DNA of 64,000 nt from Chitinophagaceae bacterium. GTDB taxonomy: Bacteria; Bacteroidota; Bacteroidia; Chitinophagales; Chitinophagaceae. The notes under the pieces are model-generated. The model saw only the letters and a program-made list of their open reading frames with translations, was not told where the DNA came from and made no database searches. The position numbers were made by a program, and so were the translations under genes. Below, in pieces: positions 51,568-60,289 of the stretch (position 1 is the stretch's first letter; each line of letters starts with the position of its first letter). The stretch spans positions 962,530-1,026,529 of the forward strand of contig JADJFD010000001.1 of assembly GCA_016708765.1 (NCBI GenBank). Direction: 5' to 3'.

Positions 51568-52374
51568 ATGGCCGACAACGCATGGTATAAGGATTGGTTC
51601 AATTCGCCTTTTTATCACAAACTATATTTCGATAGGGACGATAAGGAAGCAAGTGCTTTTATTAAAAAATTAATCGAACATCTAAAACCACCTCACGGAA
51701 GCCGAATGCTGGATGTGGCTTGCGGAAAAGGGCGACATAGTAAAACATTAGCTTCACTTGGTTTTCAAGTAACAGGTATTGATATTTCTTTCGACAGCAT
51801 ACAACAGGCAAAACAATACGAATCAGAACACCTTGACTTTTATGTGCATGATATGCGATTGCCATTCTGGGGCAATTATTATAACTATGCGTTCAACTTC
51901 TTTACCAGCTTTGGCTATTTTAAAACAAGGCGGGAACATGATGATGCCATCCGAACTATTGCAAAAAGTTTAAAACCCGGTGGTAAGCTGGTGATTGATT
52001 ATCTCAATGTTCATTATTCTGAAGATCATTTAGTACATAATGAATCGAAACAATTGGATGAAACGTTGTACGAGATTCACCGATGGGATGATGAAACACA
52101 TTTCTATAAAAAGATAACAGTGCATGATCCGATACTGGAAAAACCGATGGAATTCACAGAGAAAGTTGCTAAGTTCAACCTTGGTGATTTTACAGATATG
52201 CTAAGCTTTCAGGGCTTACAAGTACAGGAAGTTTTTGGCGATTATCAATTAGGGAATTATGATATAAGAAAAACACCAAGATTAATTTTAATTGCTATAA
52301 AAGGAAGCGATACAAAAGAGGATCAAGAAAAAAGAATTTACAGTGATGGAAGAACGACGGATAGGTTGACCTGA
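51568..52374 (+). CDS. class I SAM-dependent methyltransferase
   Basis: 268 residues. Motif I SRMLDVACGKGRHSKTLASLGFQVTGIDIS and the post-I Asp, the acidic YVHDMRLPF and the motif II/III block GKLVIDYLNV define a class I methyltransferase. The C-terminal half (FNLGDFTDMLSFQGLQVQEVFGDYQLGNYD) is family-like; the substrate is not evident. Converges with the sulfatase gene, six bases between stops. Confidence 0.88.
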   Translation: MADNAWYKDWFNSPFYHKLYFDRDDKEASAFIKKLIEHLKPPHGSRMLDVACGKGRHSKTLASLGFQVTGIDISFDSIQQAKQYESEHLDFYVHDMRLPFWGNYYNYAFNFFTSFGYFKTRREHDDAIRTIAKSLKPGGKLVIDYLNVHYSEDHLVHNESKQLDETLYEIHRWDDETHFYKKITVHDPILEKPMEFTEKVAKFNLGDFTDMLSFQGLQVQEVFGDYQLGNYDIRKTPRLILIAIKGSDTKEDQEKRIYSDGRTTDRLT

Positions 52375-52380
52375 TAGGCC

Positions 52381-54360
52381 TTATTTCTTTGCATTATTAA
52401 CCAACAAATACTTTGCTGTTTCGAAATAAGCAGTTGTAAACGCTGATAATTTTTTCAAAGCAGAATCTTGCTGCTGCTTACTAAGCAATGTGGCTTGTAT
52501 ATTCAAAGGGCTTATAGACTCTTCACCTGAATTGATATTTCTACTGAAATAAAAATCATCCGACACCATCCCAATCATATCTGCCGTATTAGTAACAAAA
52601 GCAAAGTTATATTTCTTATTAGGATCTAACAGGTCTCTTCCCAATGTAGTATTAACATAAGACTGATGCAACATACCCGCAATGGTTGGTAGTATATCAA
52701 TTTGAGAGACTATTTCTGATCTGAGTTGCGGTGTTAATAATCCTGGGGCATAAAATAAAAGAGGCACATGTTCGTCAGTCAATCGTTGATCTGTCCATAC
52801 CTGCGGATAAACAGCCTCGGCATTTCCTGCTAATCCATGATCGCCTACAAAAATGAAAATGGTGTTACTGAAATAAGCTTCTTTCTGTGCGGCTTCCAAA
52901 AATTTCTGAATGCAGTAATCAGAATACCGGAAGCAATTATATTCATCCAAAGATTCAAATCCGTATTTATTTAATTCATCGTCGGACACAAATTTTTTCT
53001 CAAAACCTATTTCGTTTTCTGGAATAGTTTGGTCATAAGGTCGGTGATTTCCTGAAGTCTGTATATAAGCAAAGAATGGCTTATTTTTTTTACGAAATAC
53101 ATCATTTGCTTCTAAAAAAAGATCTTTATCTCCAATGCCCCACACATTCACATCAGGAATATCCTTTCTCTTACCAGTATGTTTTTGCAAGCCGTCAATA
53201 TTATCCAGCAATCCCTCAAAGTTTCCAAACTCAGGATCGCCTCCCAAAAAATAGTGCTTTTCATAATCAACAAAATGATCAACGATCGTATTCTGACTAA
53301 CAGATTGTGGGTTACGGCTCGAAAATTTAAACAACTGCGCATCGGGTATGCCGGATAGAATAGCAAACAATGCTCTAGCCGTGGAGAAGTGTGGCGTAAA
53401 ACATCTTTCGAAAAATATACCTTTCTTACTAATGGAATCAAAATAAGGCGTTGCATCTAATTTATTACCACTCATGCTGCTTTTGTACATACTGTACGAT
53501 TCGCATTGCACCAATACAATATTGGGTTTGCTTTCCAACGCATTACTTCTCGGCCCAACCTCTCTGCGAAAAGAAAAATTATTTTTATCAGGCAGTTGCA
53601 TCCATTCTGCCATAATTGGAAAAGCTTTTTTCGCCATCTTTTCATTGTATTGTGGCTTCCGTAATTTCAATGTAGAGAAAAAATTTTGCAGGGGATTTAT
53701 AGCGAGATAAGATTTAAATCTATTATCAAATTTAAAGCTATCATTACGGCTAAGCGGTGGCCAGGAAAAATTTCCCCATGCAAACACAAGTAAAACAATT
53801 ACCGCTACGCAAAAATATTTTCTGCGGTATGGTATTCCCAAGCCATCTGTTTTTGTAATTACCTGCCAATGGCTACGATGATACATCCAACGGAAAAACA
53901 AAACTGCTACTATAAGACCAACAAGCATCCAAAACAATGGATAAGTTTGTTTCATCATCCGCCACGAAATTGAAAAATCTTCTGTAAAATTCATTGCACC
54001 AGCATCCAACGGTGTTTTGTTGTAAGAAAAACTACCGAAGCCTGCTGCAAAAAAAACAAACATGATAAATGTAACAATAGCCAAATACCATGTCCACCAC
54101 TTTTTATTACGGGAAGAATAAAAAGGTGACAAACTTGGCAACATGCTGACTAAAACAACCGGTAAAAGCACAAATGAAATCCAACGTAGATCATATCTGA
54201 TTCCCATTAAAAAAGAAGGGATAACATCCGCCAACGAAATACTATTGGGTCTAAATGCAATGAAAGTCGCTATTCTGAATAAAGTGAATATGAGCAAGAA
54301 GATGACCAGCAAATTAGCCACCCACATAATCGTCTTCGGTATTTTAAATCGACTTAACAT
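52381..54360 (-). CDS. LtaS-like sulfatase-superfamily membrane enzyme
   Basis: 659 residues. About five N-terminal membrane helices (residues 10-190) precede a periplasmic alkaline phosphatase/sulfatase-fold domain: PNIVLVQCESYSMYKSSM, TPYFDSISKKGIFFERCFTPHFSTARALFAILSGIP (nucleophile region), YIQTSGNHRPYDQTIP, FIFVGDHGLAGNAEAVYP and VPLLFYAPG. LtaS-type enzymes transfer phosphoglycerol from phosphatidylglycerol; Bacteroidota lack lipoteichoic acid, so the product may be a modified lipid or glycan. Metal-binding residues appear intact. Confidence 0.88.
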   Translation of the reverse strand: MLSRFKIPKTIMWVANLLVIFLLIFTLFRIATFIAFRPNSISLADVIPSFLMGIRYDLRWISFVLLPVVLVSMLPSLSPFYSSRNKKWWTWYLAIVTFIMFVFFAAGFGSFSYNKTPLDAGAMNFTEDFSISWRMMKQTYPLFWMLVGLIVAVLFFRWMYHRSHWQVITKTDGLGIPYRRKYFCVAVIVLLVFAWGNFSWPPLSRNDSFKFDNRFKSYLAINPLQNFFSTLKLRKPQYNEKMAKKAFPIMAEWMQLPDKNNFSFRREVGPRSNALESKPNIVLVQCESYSMYKSSMSGNKLDATPYFDSISKKGIFFERCFTPHFSTARALFAILSGIPDAQLFKFSSRNPQSVSQNTIVDHFVDYEKHYFLGGDPEFGNFEGLLDNIDGLQKHTGKRKDIPDVNVWGIGDKDLFLEANDVFRKKNKPFFAYIQTSGNHRPYDQTIPENEIGFEKKFVSDDELNKYGFESLDEYNCFRYSDYCIQKFLEAAQKEAYFSNTIFIFVGDHGLAGNAEAVYPQVWTDQRLTDEHVPLLFYAPGLLTPQLRSEIVSQIDILPTIAGMLHQSYVNTTLGRDLLDPNKKYNFAFVTNTADMIGMVSDDFYFSRNINSGEESISPLNIQATLLSKQQQDSALKKLSAFTTAYFETAKYLLVNNAKK

Positions 54361-54458
54361 TTCTCATTTTTCATTGCAGAAAAACTACAAAATAAGGTAA
54401 TAAAACCGCTTTGAGCAATCTTGCCTTTAATTGTTTGCTAAAAACATAAAACAAACAG

Positions 54459-55085
54459 ATGATTTCAAACAGTATTTTTGCAACAATGATTTTTCTGGCA
54501 TCAAAATTCTGGCAAAAAATAATTCATTGGGATCAGCAATTATTTGAAAAAATTAATACTGATTGGGCTAATCCATTGTTTGATGCCGTTATGCCTTTTC
54601 TAAGAAGTCCACTGAATTGGGCTCCTGTTTACTTGTTCGTACTGCTTTTTGTTTTGATGAATTTTAAAATAAAAGGATTATGGTGGATTGTTTTTTTTAT
54701 TTCTACTGTAGCTTTTATTGATATGACTGGAAATTATGTTTTCAAACATGGTTTCGAAAGATTACGACCTTGCAATGACCCCAATTTTTTTGAACATGTA
54801 CGGCTAGTAATCGACCATTGCGGATCAGGCTTCAGTTTTATCTCCAACCATGCTGCTAATCATTTTGGCATGGCAGCTTTTTTCTTTGTTACCTTAAGGC
54901 ATGTGCTAAAAAACTGGGTTTGGGTTGGCATTGTTTGGGCCGCACTAATTGCTTTTTCACAAGTGTATGTAGGTGTTCACTATCCGTTTGATATACTTGG
55001 CGGTGCTTTATTGGGATTGGCTTTTGGCATAACAATGGGTTCGTTATTTAATAAGCAATACGGATTCGCTATCTTCGATAAATAA
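54459..55085 (+). CDS. PAP2 superfamily membrane phosphatase
   Basis: 208 residues (an ATG at residue 10 is the alternative start). Five to six membrane helices. The three PAP2 motifs are KHGFERLRP, SNHAANHFG (in place of PSGH, with the catalytic His kept) and SQVYVGVHYPFDILGG. It dephosphorylates a lipid phosphate such as undecaprenyl diphosphate or phosphatidylglycerol phosphate on the outer face. It precedes the CNNM/CorC gene by 17 bases, so both are probably co-transcribed. Confidence 0.92.
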   Translation: MISNSIFATMIFLASKFWQKIIHWDQQLFEKINTDWANPLFDAVMPFLRSPLNWAPVYLFVLLFVLMNFKIKGLWWIVFFISTVAFIDMTGNYVFKHGFERLRPCNDPNFFEHVRLVIDHCGSGFSFISNHAANHFGMAAFFFVTLRHVLKNWVWVGIVWAALIAFSQVYVGVHYPFDILGGALLGLAFGITMGSLFNKQYGFAIFDK

Positions 55086-55102
55086 CCAACTTTGGTTTCT
55101 TA

Positions 55103-56398
55103 ATGGATATAATCATACTGTTCCTCCTCATACTGTTAAATGGTGTTTTTTCAATGGCAGAAATTGCCCTTGTTTCAGCCAGAAAATCACGGCTAGAACA
55201 TCTTGCTGAAAAAGGGGATAAAAAAGCCAGACTTGCTCTCGAACTTTCTAACAAACCTGAAAAATTTTTATCCGCAGCACAAATTGGTATTACGTTGATT
55301 GCAATTTTAACGGGTGTTTACTCCGGCGATAAATTTGCACCATCCCTTCAACCTTATCTCGAAAAAATAAGTTTTATTGGAGAGTATGCTGATACAGTTG
55401 CTACAACAATAATCGTAATACTAGTAACTTTTCTTTCAATTGTTTTTGGTGAATTAATTCCAAAAAGAATCGGTTTATTAAGAGCTGAAAGAATTGCAAA
55501 AACGATAGCCGGACCCATGAATTTATTTTCAGCCTTTACGCATCCTTTTGGCTGGCTATTGAACAATACTAGCAATCTTTTTTTCAGAATATTTAATATT
55601 AAAAGACTAAAAGATGATGCTATAACTGAAGAGGAAATAAAAACAATGATTATTGAAGGTGCCGAAGCTGGTACTATTGATGAAGCGGAGCAAGAAATTA
55701 TCGAAAGAGTTTTTCACTTAAGCGATAGAAATATCACTTCGCTGATGACCCATAGAAGTGATATTGTATGGTTTAATCTGGATGATAATGAAGAAAAAAT
55801 AAAAGAAAAGATTCTGGCTGAACCTCATTCTGTATATCCAATTTGTGATGGCAATATCGATGAAATAAAAGGGTTTGTATCAATCAAGGATCTCTATATT
55901 ACTCCGGATCATCGCTTATTCAAGGATATTATGCAACCCGCATTATTTATTCCAGAAAATAATACACCCTATCAGGTATTGGAAAAATTTAAAGAATCGC
56001 ATAACCATTCTTGCTTTATTGTAGATGAATACGGCAGTGTGCAAGGGTTAGTTACATTAAATGATATTCTTGAAGCAATTGTCGGAGATATTCCGCAGCC
56101 GGATGTTGAAGATTATGAGATCATCAAAAGAGACGATGGCACTTATCTTGTAGATGGGCAAATACCTTTTTATGATTTTTTGACCCGTTTTGAAAAGACA
56201 GAATGGATGCATGAAGGCGAACATGATTTTGATACAATCGCCGGTTTTATTTTACATGAATTAGAGAAAATTCCAAAACCTGGAGATAAATTGGACTGGA
56301 AAGGTTTTAGACTTGAAGTAATGGATATGGACGGGCACCGCATCGACAAGATATTGGTAAGTCTTAGCCAAGAATTAAAAAATGAGATAGAAGAATAG
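55103..56398 (+). CDS. CNNM/CorC-type membrane protein (hemolysin C family)
   Basis: 431 residues. N-terminal DUF21/CNNM membrane domain with ILLNGVFSMAEIALVSARKSRLEHLAEKGDKKA and the LPERIG-like FGELIPKRIGLLRAE, then two CBS motifs (MTHRSDIVWFNLD ... YPICDGNIDEIKGFVSIKDL and FIVDEYGSVQGLVTLNDILEAIVGDI) and a C-terminal CorC_HlyC domain (YLVDGQIPFYDFLTRFE ... GFRLEVMDMDGHRIDKILV). Such proteins transport or gate Mg2+ and sometimes Co2+. Confidence 0.95.
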   Translation: MDIIILFLLILLNGVFSMAEIALVSARKSRLEHLAEKGDKKARLALELSNKPEKFLSAAQIGITLIAILTGVYSGDKFAPSLQPYLEKISFIGEYADTVATTIIVILVTFLSIVFGELIPKRIGLLRAERIAKTIAGPMNLFSAFTHPFGWLLNNTSNLFFRIFNIKRLKDDAITEEEIKTMIIEGAEAGTIDEAEQEIIERVFHLSDRNITSLMTHRSDIVWFNLDDNEEKIKEKILAEPHSVYPICDGNIDEIKGFVSIKDLYITPDHRLFKDIMQPALFIPENNTPYQVLEKFKESHNHSCFIVDEYGSVQGLVTLNDILEAIVGDIPQPDVEDYEIIKRDDGTYLVDGQIPFYDFLTRFEKTEWMHEGEHDFDTIAGFILHELEKIPKPGDKLDWKGFRLEVMDMDGHRIDKILVSLSQELKNEIEE

Positions 56399-56408
56399 TT
56401 TGCAACTT

Positions 56409-56921
56409 TTAAAAGGAAAATGAAGCCGATTTTTCGGGATAACTTACTTTATCACTTTTTCGTTGACCTCCAACAATTACATGCATGATATTTACCTGGT
56501 CATCAAACTGATCATACATCAGGTTATTAGTAATATCAATTTTTGAAGCAGATATAGTGTTATTTACTTCAAAATAACCGTAGGCTGCTTCTTTGTCATT
56601 TTCAAATCCCAAATATGTAAGAGCAACCGGTTTGCCATTTATCTGAATGGATAAATGTGACAAGATATACTTCTTAACCAAAGAATCCATGGCGGCCTTA
56701 TTGGGCGGATTAATCAGATCAACTTTTGCTTTGTAATTTTTTGACAATATTCTTTCAAAATCGTCGGTAAATATCTTGCAACTGATTTCTAGATTTTTAT
56801 CCCCCGCATTATGGTTGATTTCTGTCACACTTACATGAAAAGGGTGATCGGCTGGTTTTGCAGAGGTCAGAACTACTGATAAAACTAAAAAAAACAACCA
56901 TTTATTGAGCGATGAAGCCAT
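56409..56921 (-). CDS. exported DUF6702-like protein
   Basis: Start at MASSLNKWLFFLVLSVVLTSA (about 56921), which gives a normal signal peptide, 170 residues. Body pattern HPFHVSVTEINHNAGDKNLEISCKIFTDDFERIL ... HLSIQINGKPVALTYLGFENDKEAAYGYFEV matches a family of exported proteins that in Bacteroidota accompany HupE/UreJ-like genes and M1 aminopeptidases, as here. The longer frame up to 57014 has no sensible start. Function unknown. Confidence 0.82.
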   Translation of the reverse strand: MASSLNKWLFFLVLSVVLTSAKPADHPFHVSVTEINHNAGDKNLEISCKIFTDDFERILSKNYKAKVDLINPPNKAAMDSLVKKYILSHLSIQINGKPVALTYLGFENDKEAAYGYFEVNNTISASKIDITNNLMYDQFDDQVNIMHVIVGGQRKSDKVSYPEKSASFSF

Positions 56922-57024
56922 TTGCACTTTTATTTTTTTCGTTACAAAAGTCTGTACTATTTTGTTGCCCTGAAAGCAGCTAATGTAAAATTCTTTGCAA
57001 AGGACGGCTTTCATTAATAATAAG

Positions 57025-57603
57025 ATGCAGGATTTCGGATTTTATTTTGGAATAGGCTGGGAGCATATCATCAGCAAAAATGCACTGGACCATCAATTGT
57101 TTATTGCTGCAATAGCAGCTATATACCTGTTGAAAGACTGGAAACAGGTACTCATATTGGTAACAGCTTTCACAATCGGCCATTCTGTTACATTGGCATT
57201 AAGTGTTTTCGATGTTATTCGCTTTAACAGCAGTTGGGTAGAATTTCTGATTCCTTGTACCATTATCATTACTGCAGTTAGTAATCTCTTTCAGAAAAAA
57301 TTTACAGCCAAATCAATCCGCATCAACTATTTCCTTGCCCTCGCTTTTGGATTGATACATGGTATGGGCTTTGCAAACTCAATCCGTTTCATGTTGGCTA
57401 GTGACCAAAGTGTTGGCTGGGGCTTGTTTGGATTCAATGTAGGATTAGAAGTAGGTCAAATTGTTGTCGTTGTTGTATTACTATTATTAGCATACCTAAT
57501 AATAAATATCTTCCGTGCAAACAGAAGAGAATGGGTCATATTTTTATCCGCTGCTGTTTTTAGTCTTGCATTGAAAATGGCATTGGAACGTCTTCCTTTT
57601 TAA
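57025..57603 (+). CDS. HupE/UreJ-family membrane protein
   Basis: 192 residues from ATG 57025 (MQDFGFYFGIGWEHIISKNALDH). Start is chosen because this is the family N-terminus; an upstream ATG at 56995 overlaps the divergent gene's leader. GIGWEHI and ALAFGLIHGMGFANSI are the two signature blocks, including the His thought to bind nickel or another metal. About six membrane helices. Genes of this type in Bacteroidota are common with no hydrogenase nearby, so metal uptake is an inference. Confidence 0.85.
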   Translation: MQDFGFYFGIGWEHIISKNALDHQLFIAAIAAIYLLKDWKQVLILVTAFTIGHSVTLALSVFDVIRFNSSWVEFLIPCTIIITAVSNLFQKKFTAKSIRINYFLALAFGLIHGMGFANSIRFMLASDQSVGWGLFGFNVGLEVGQIVVVVVLLLLAYLIINIFRANRREWVIFLSAAVFSLALKMALERLPF

Positions 57604-57625
57604 AATAAATATTTAAACTATAAAA

Positions 57626-60002
57626 ATGAAAAAGTATCAATTGTTGATTTTTATACTGGTTGGTCTTGCTACAACAATGCAGGCGCAGATCCAGAATAAT
57701 TCAAGTTCAAACCATGCCAATAAGTTTGAGCAGTTGGGAACAATTTTACCAACGCCAAACGAACAAAGAACGGCAAGTGGTGCGCCGGGCACAAAATACT
57801 GGCAGCAAAGAGTGGATTATGATATTAAATGTGAACTGGATGAAGCTAATAACAAACTGACAGGATCGGAAACGATCACTTATTTTAATAATTCGCCAGA
57901 TATACTTCATTATTTCTGGATGCAGCTGGATGAAAATCAGCACAGCACAGTCAATAATGCAAACTATCAGACACAGAATACAATTCCGCAACAGGCCACT
58001 GATAAAACATTGGACAGATACCAAGAAAAAATGTCTGACAATGGTTATGGCTTCAACATTACAAAACTGACGGATGCTGCAGGCAAGACGTTAAAATATA
58101 CCATCAACAAAACAATGATGAAGGTCGAACTGCCAGTTCCTTTAAAGCCCGGGCAGAAATTTGTTTTCAATTGCAGCTGGAATTATAAACTGGCAGACCG
58201 TGGAGATTTTACCCGTTTTGCTGGTGCAAGAGGTGGTTATGAAAAGTTCAGCGATGGCAATAATAATTATACCATGACGCAATGGTATCCCCGCCTTTGT
58301 AAATACAGTGATGAGACAGGCTGGCAGAACCATCAATTTACAGGTACCGTGAATTTGCATTGACCTTTGGAAATTTTAAAGTACAAATGACGGTTCCTGC
58401 CGATCATATCGTTGGTTCAACAGGAGAATGCCAGAACTACGCACAAACATTAACGCCAACACAAATGAGCCGCTGGCAAAAGGCACAATCAGTGAAAGAG
58501 CCATTACAGATTGTAACATTGGATGAAGCATTGAATGCATCAAAGACAAAAAGTAAAACAAAAAAAACATGGATATACAAAGCTGATAATGTAAGAGACT
58601 TTGCATGGACAGCTTCAAGACGCTTTGTTTGGGATGCATTACCAACTATGATAGAAGGTAAAAAAATTATGTCGATGAGCTATTATGCAAAAGAAGCATA
58701 CCCTATTTACAGTAAATACTCAACCAAAGCGGTTGCACATACACTAAGAACCTATTCTGATTTTTCATTCCCTTATCCTTATCCTGTTGCGATAAGTGTA
58801 GAAGGAAACCAGGGAATGGAATATCCAATGATATCTTTCAATCCAGGAAGAGCAAACGATGATGGATCTTATTCAGAAGGTGCAAAGAATGCAGCCATTC
58901 TTGTTATCATTCATGAAGTTGGACACACTTTCTTCCCGATGATTGTTAACAGCGATGAAAGACAATGGACATGGATGGATGAAGGATTAAACTCATATCT
59001 ACAATATCTATCGCAGGAATTATGGGATAATAAATTCCCTTCTGACGGAGGTGTACCTTCTGCTATAACTGATTATATGAAGTTGCCTAAAAATCAGTTA
59101 GAACCTATCATGACCAACTCAGAAAACATCAACAACTTTGGTTCAAATGCTTATGATAAAGTTGCTACAGGGCTAAACATGCTAAGAGAAACTATTGTTG
59201 GAAGAGAACTTTTGATGAAGCTTTCCGCACTTATTCAAGACGTTGGGCATTCAAATCGCCGACACCTGCAGATTTCTTCCGCACTATTGAAGATGCAACA
59301 GGTGAAGACCTTGACTGGTTTTGGAGAGGGTGGTTTTATAGTACAGATGCCTGTGATATTGCAATTGATACAGTAAAACATGCGGTTCCAGATGTTACAG
59401 CTGTTCCTCAACGAACTAAAGACACAACATTTATGGTGGCGTTAGCAAAACCTGCAGTAAATCAATTTGAAGATCTATCTAAAATAAGAAACAGAAAAGA
59501 TAAAAATATTGTTTTCGAAACAGACAAAGACACTGCACTCCGTGATTTCTATTGGAAATATGCCAGAGAAATAGAAAAGTATGACTCTTCAAAATATCCC
59601 GTGCTAGTTTCCCCGCAAACAGAATCTTTAGATGAAGAAGGCAAAAAGAAATACGGAGATAAACAACTTTACGAAATAACTTTTTCTAATAAAGGCGGGT
59701 TAGTAATGCCTATCATTATTGAATGGACATTTAAAGACGGCACTACCGAAATAGAAAGAATTCCTGCACAAGTTTGGAGAAAAAATGAACAAAAGGTTAT
59801 AAAAACATTTATGAAGGATAAAGAAGTGGCATCTATTAAACTTGACCCGTATAAAGAGACTGCAGATATAGATGAAACAAATAATAGCTATGGCGATATA
59901 AAGCCACCAAGCAAATTCAAATTATTCAAACAAAAACAAAATGTGCAGCAACCACAGGCACCAACACCCATGCAAAAAGCAAAGGAGAAGAAAGGCTTTT
60001 AA
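57626..60002 (+). pseudogene. M1 family aminopeptidase, first tandem copy, two frameshifts
   Basis: Fragments 57626-58363, 58360-59376 and 59433-60002 join if one C is added to the CC at 58347-58348 and one T to the run 59210-59213. Repaired length is 792 residues, against 795 for the intact neighbour. Signal peptide (LLIFILVGLATTMQAQ), zinc site HEVGHTFFP with the downstream Glu in WMDEGLNSYLQYLSQELW, and the GEDLDWFWRGWFY end are all present. Exported aminopeptidase. Repeated HEVGH and neighbours match the second copy closely, so a recent duplication. Both lesions are homopolymer length changes. Confidence 0.88.
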
Positions 60003-60031
60003 ATTTAAAAAGGAGCAATAACAATATTTTT

Positions 60032-60106
60032 GCCGGGAAGGCGGGAAGTCAATAAGAAAAATAACCTTACCGCCTTCTTTTCTTACCGCCTTCTTTTCTT
60101 CCCGGC
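60032..60106. repeat. long hairpin with an internal tandem 16-bp repeat
   Basis: GCCGGGAAG (60032-60040) pairs with CTTCCCGGC (60098-60106). Inside, TACCGCCTTCTTTTCT occurs twice in tandem (60068-60083, 60084-60099), and its CCGCCTTC can also pair with GAAGGCGG at 60036-60043. A T-run (60111-60117) follows. It probably terminates the first M1 copy. Confidence 0.6.
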
Positions 60107-60239
60107 TATCTTTTTTTATCTAAAAGAAGAAATATAATATTCTGCCTTTGATGTAAGATTCTGATACTACACATTAAAAATGAAAAATTGTCACCAGTTT
60201 TTACAGGCAAAAGCATTTTACACCTTGCCCTATTTCCCT

Positions 60240-60247
60240 TAGTTTTG
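60240..60247 (+). promoter_or_regulatory. -7 element of the second M1 aminopeptidase gene
   Basis: TAGTTTTG, exact consensus, with TTTTA about 19 bases upstream (60216-60220) as a possible -33. Leader of about 40 bases. Confidence 0.55.
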
Positions 60248-60289
60248 AGAATACTTGAATTTTCTTTATAATAAAAAATCATAATACAA

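Noticed and set aside
52381..54360. Lipoteichoic acid synthase proper
   Set aside because: Gram-negative Bacteroidota do not make LTA; the fold is shared but the product is unknown, so only LtaS-like is claimed.
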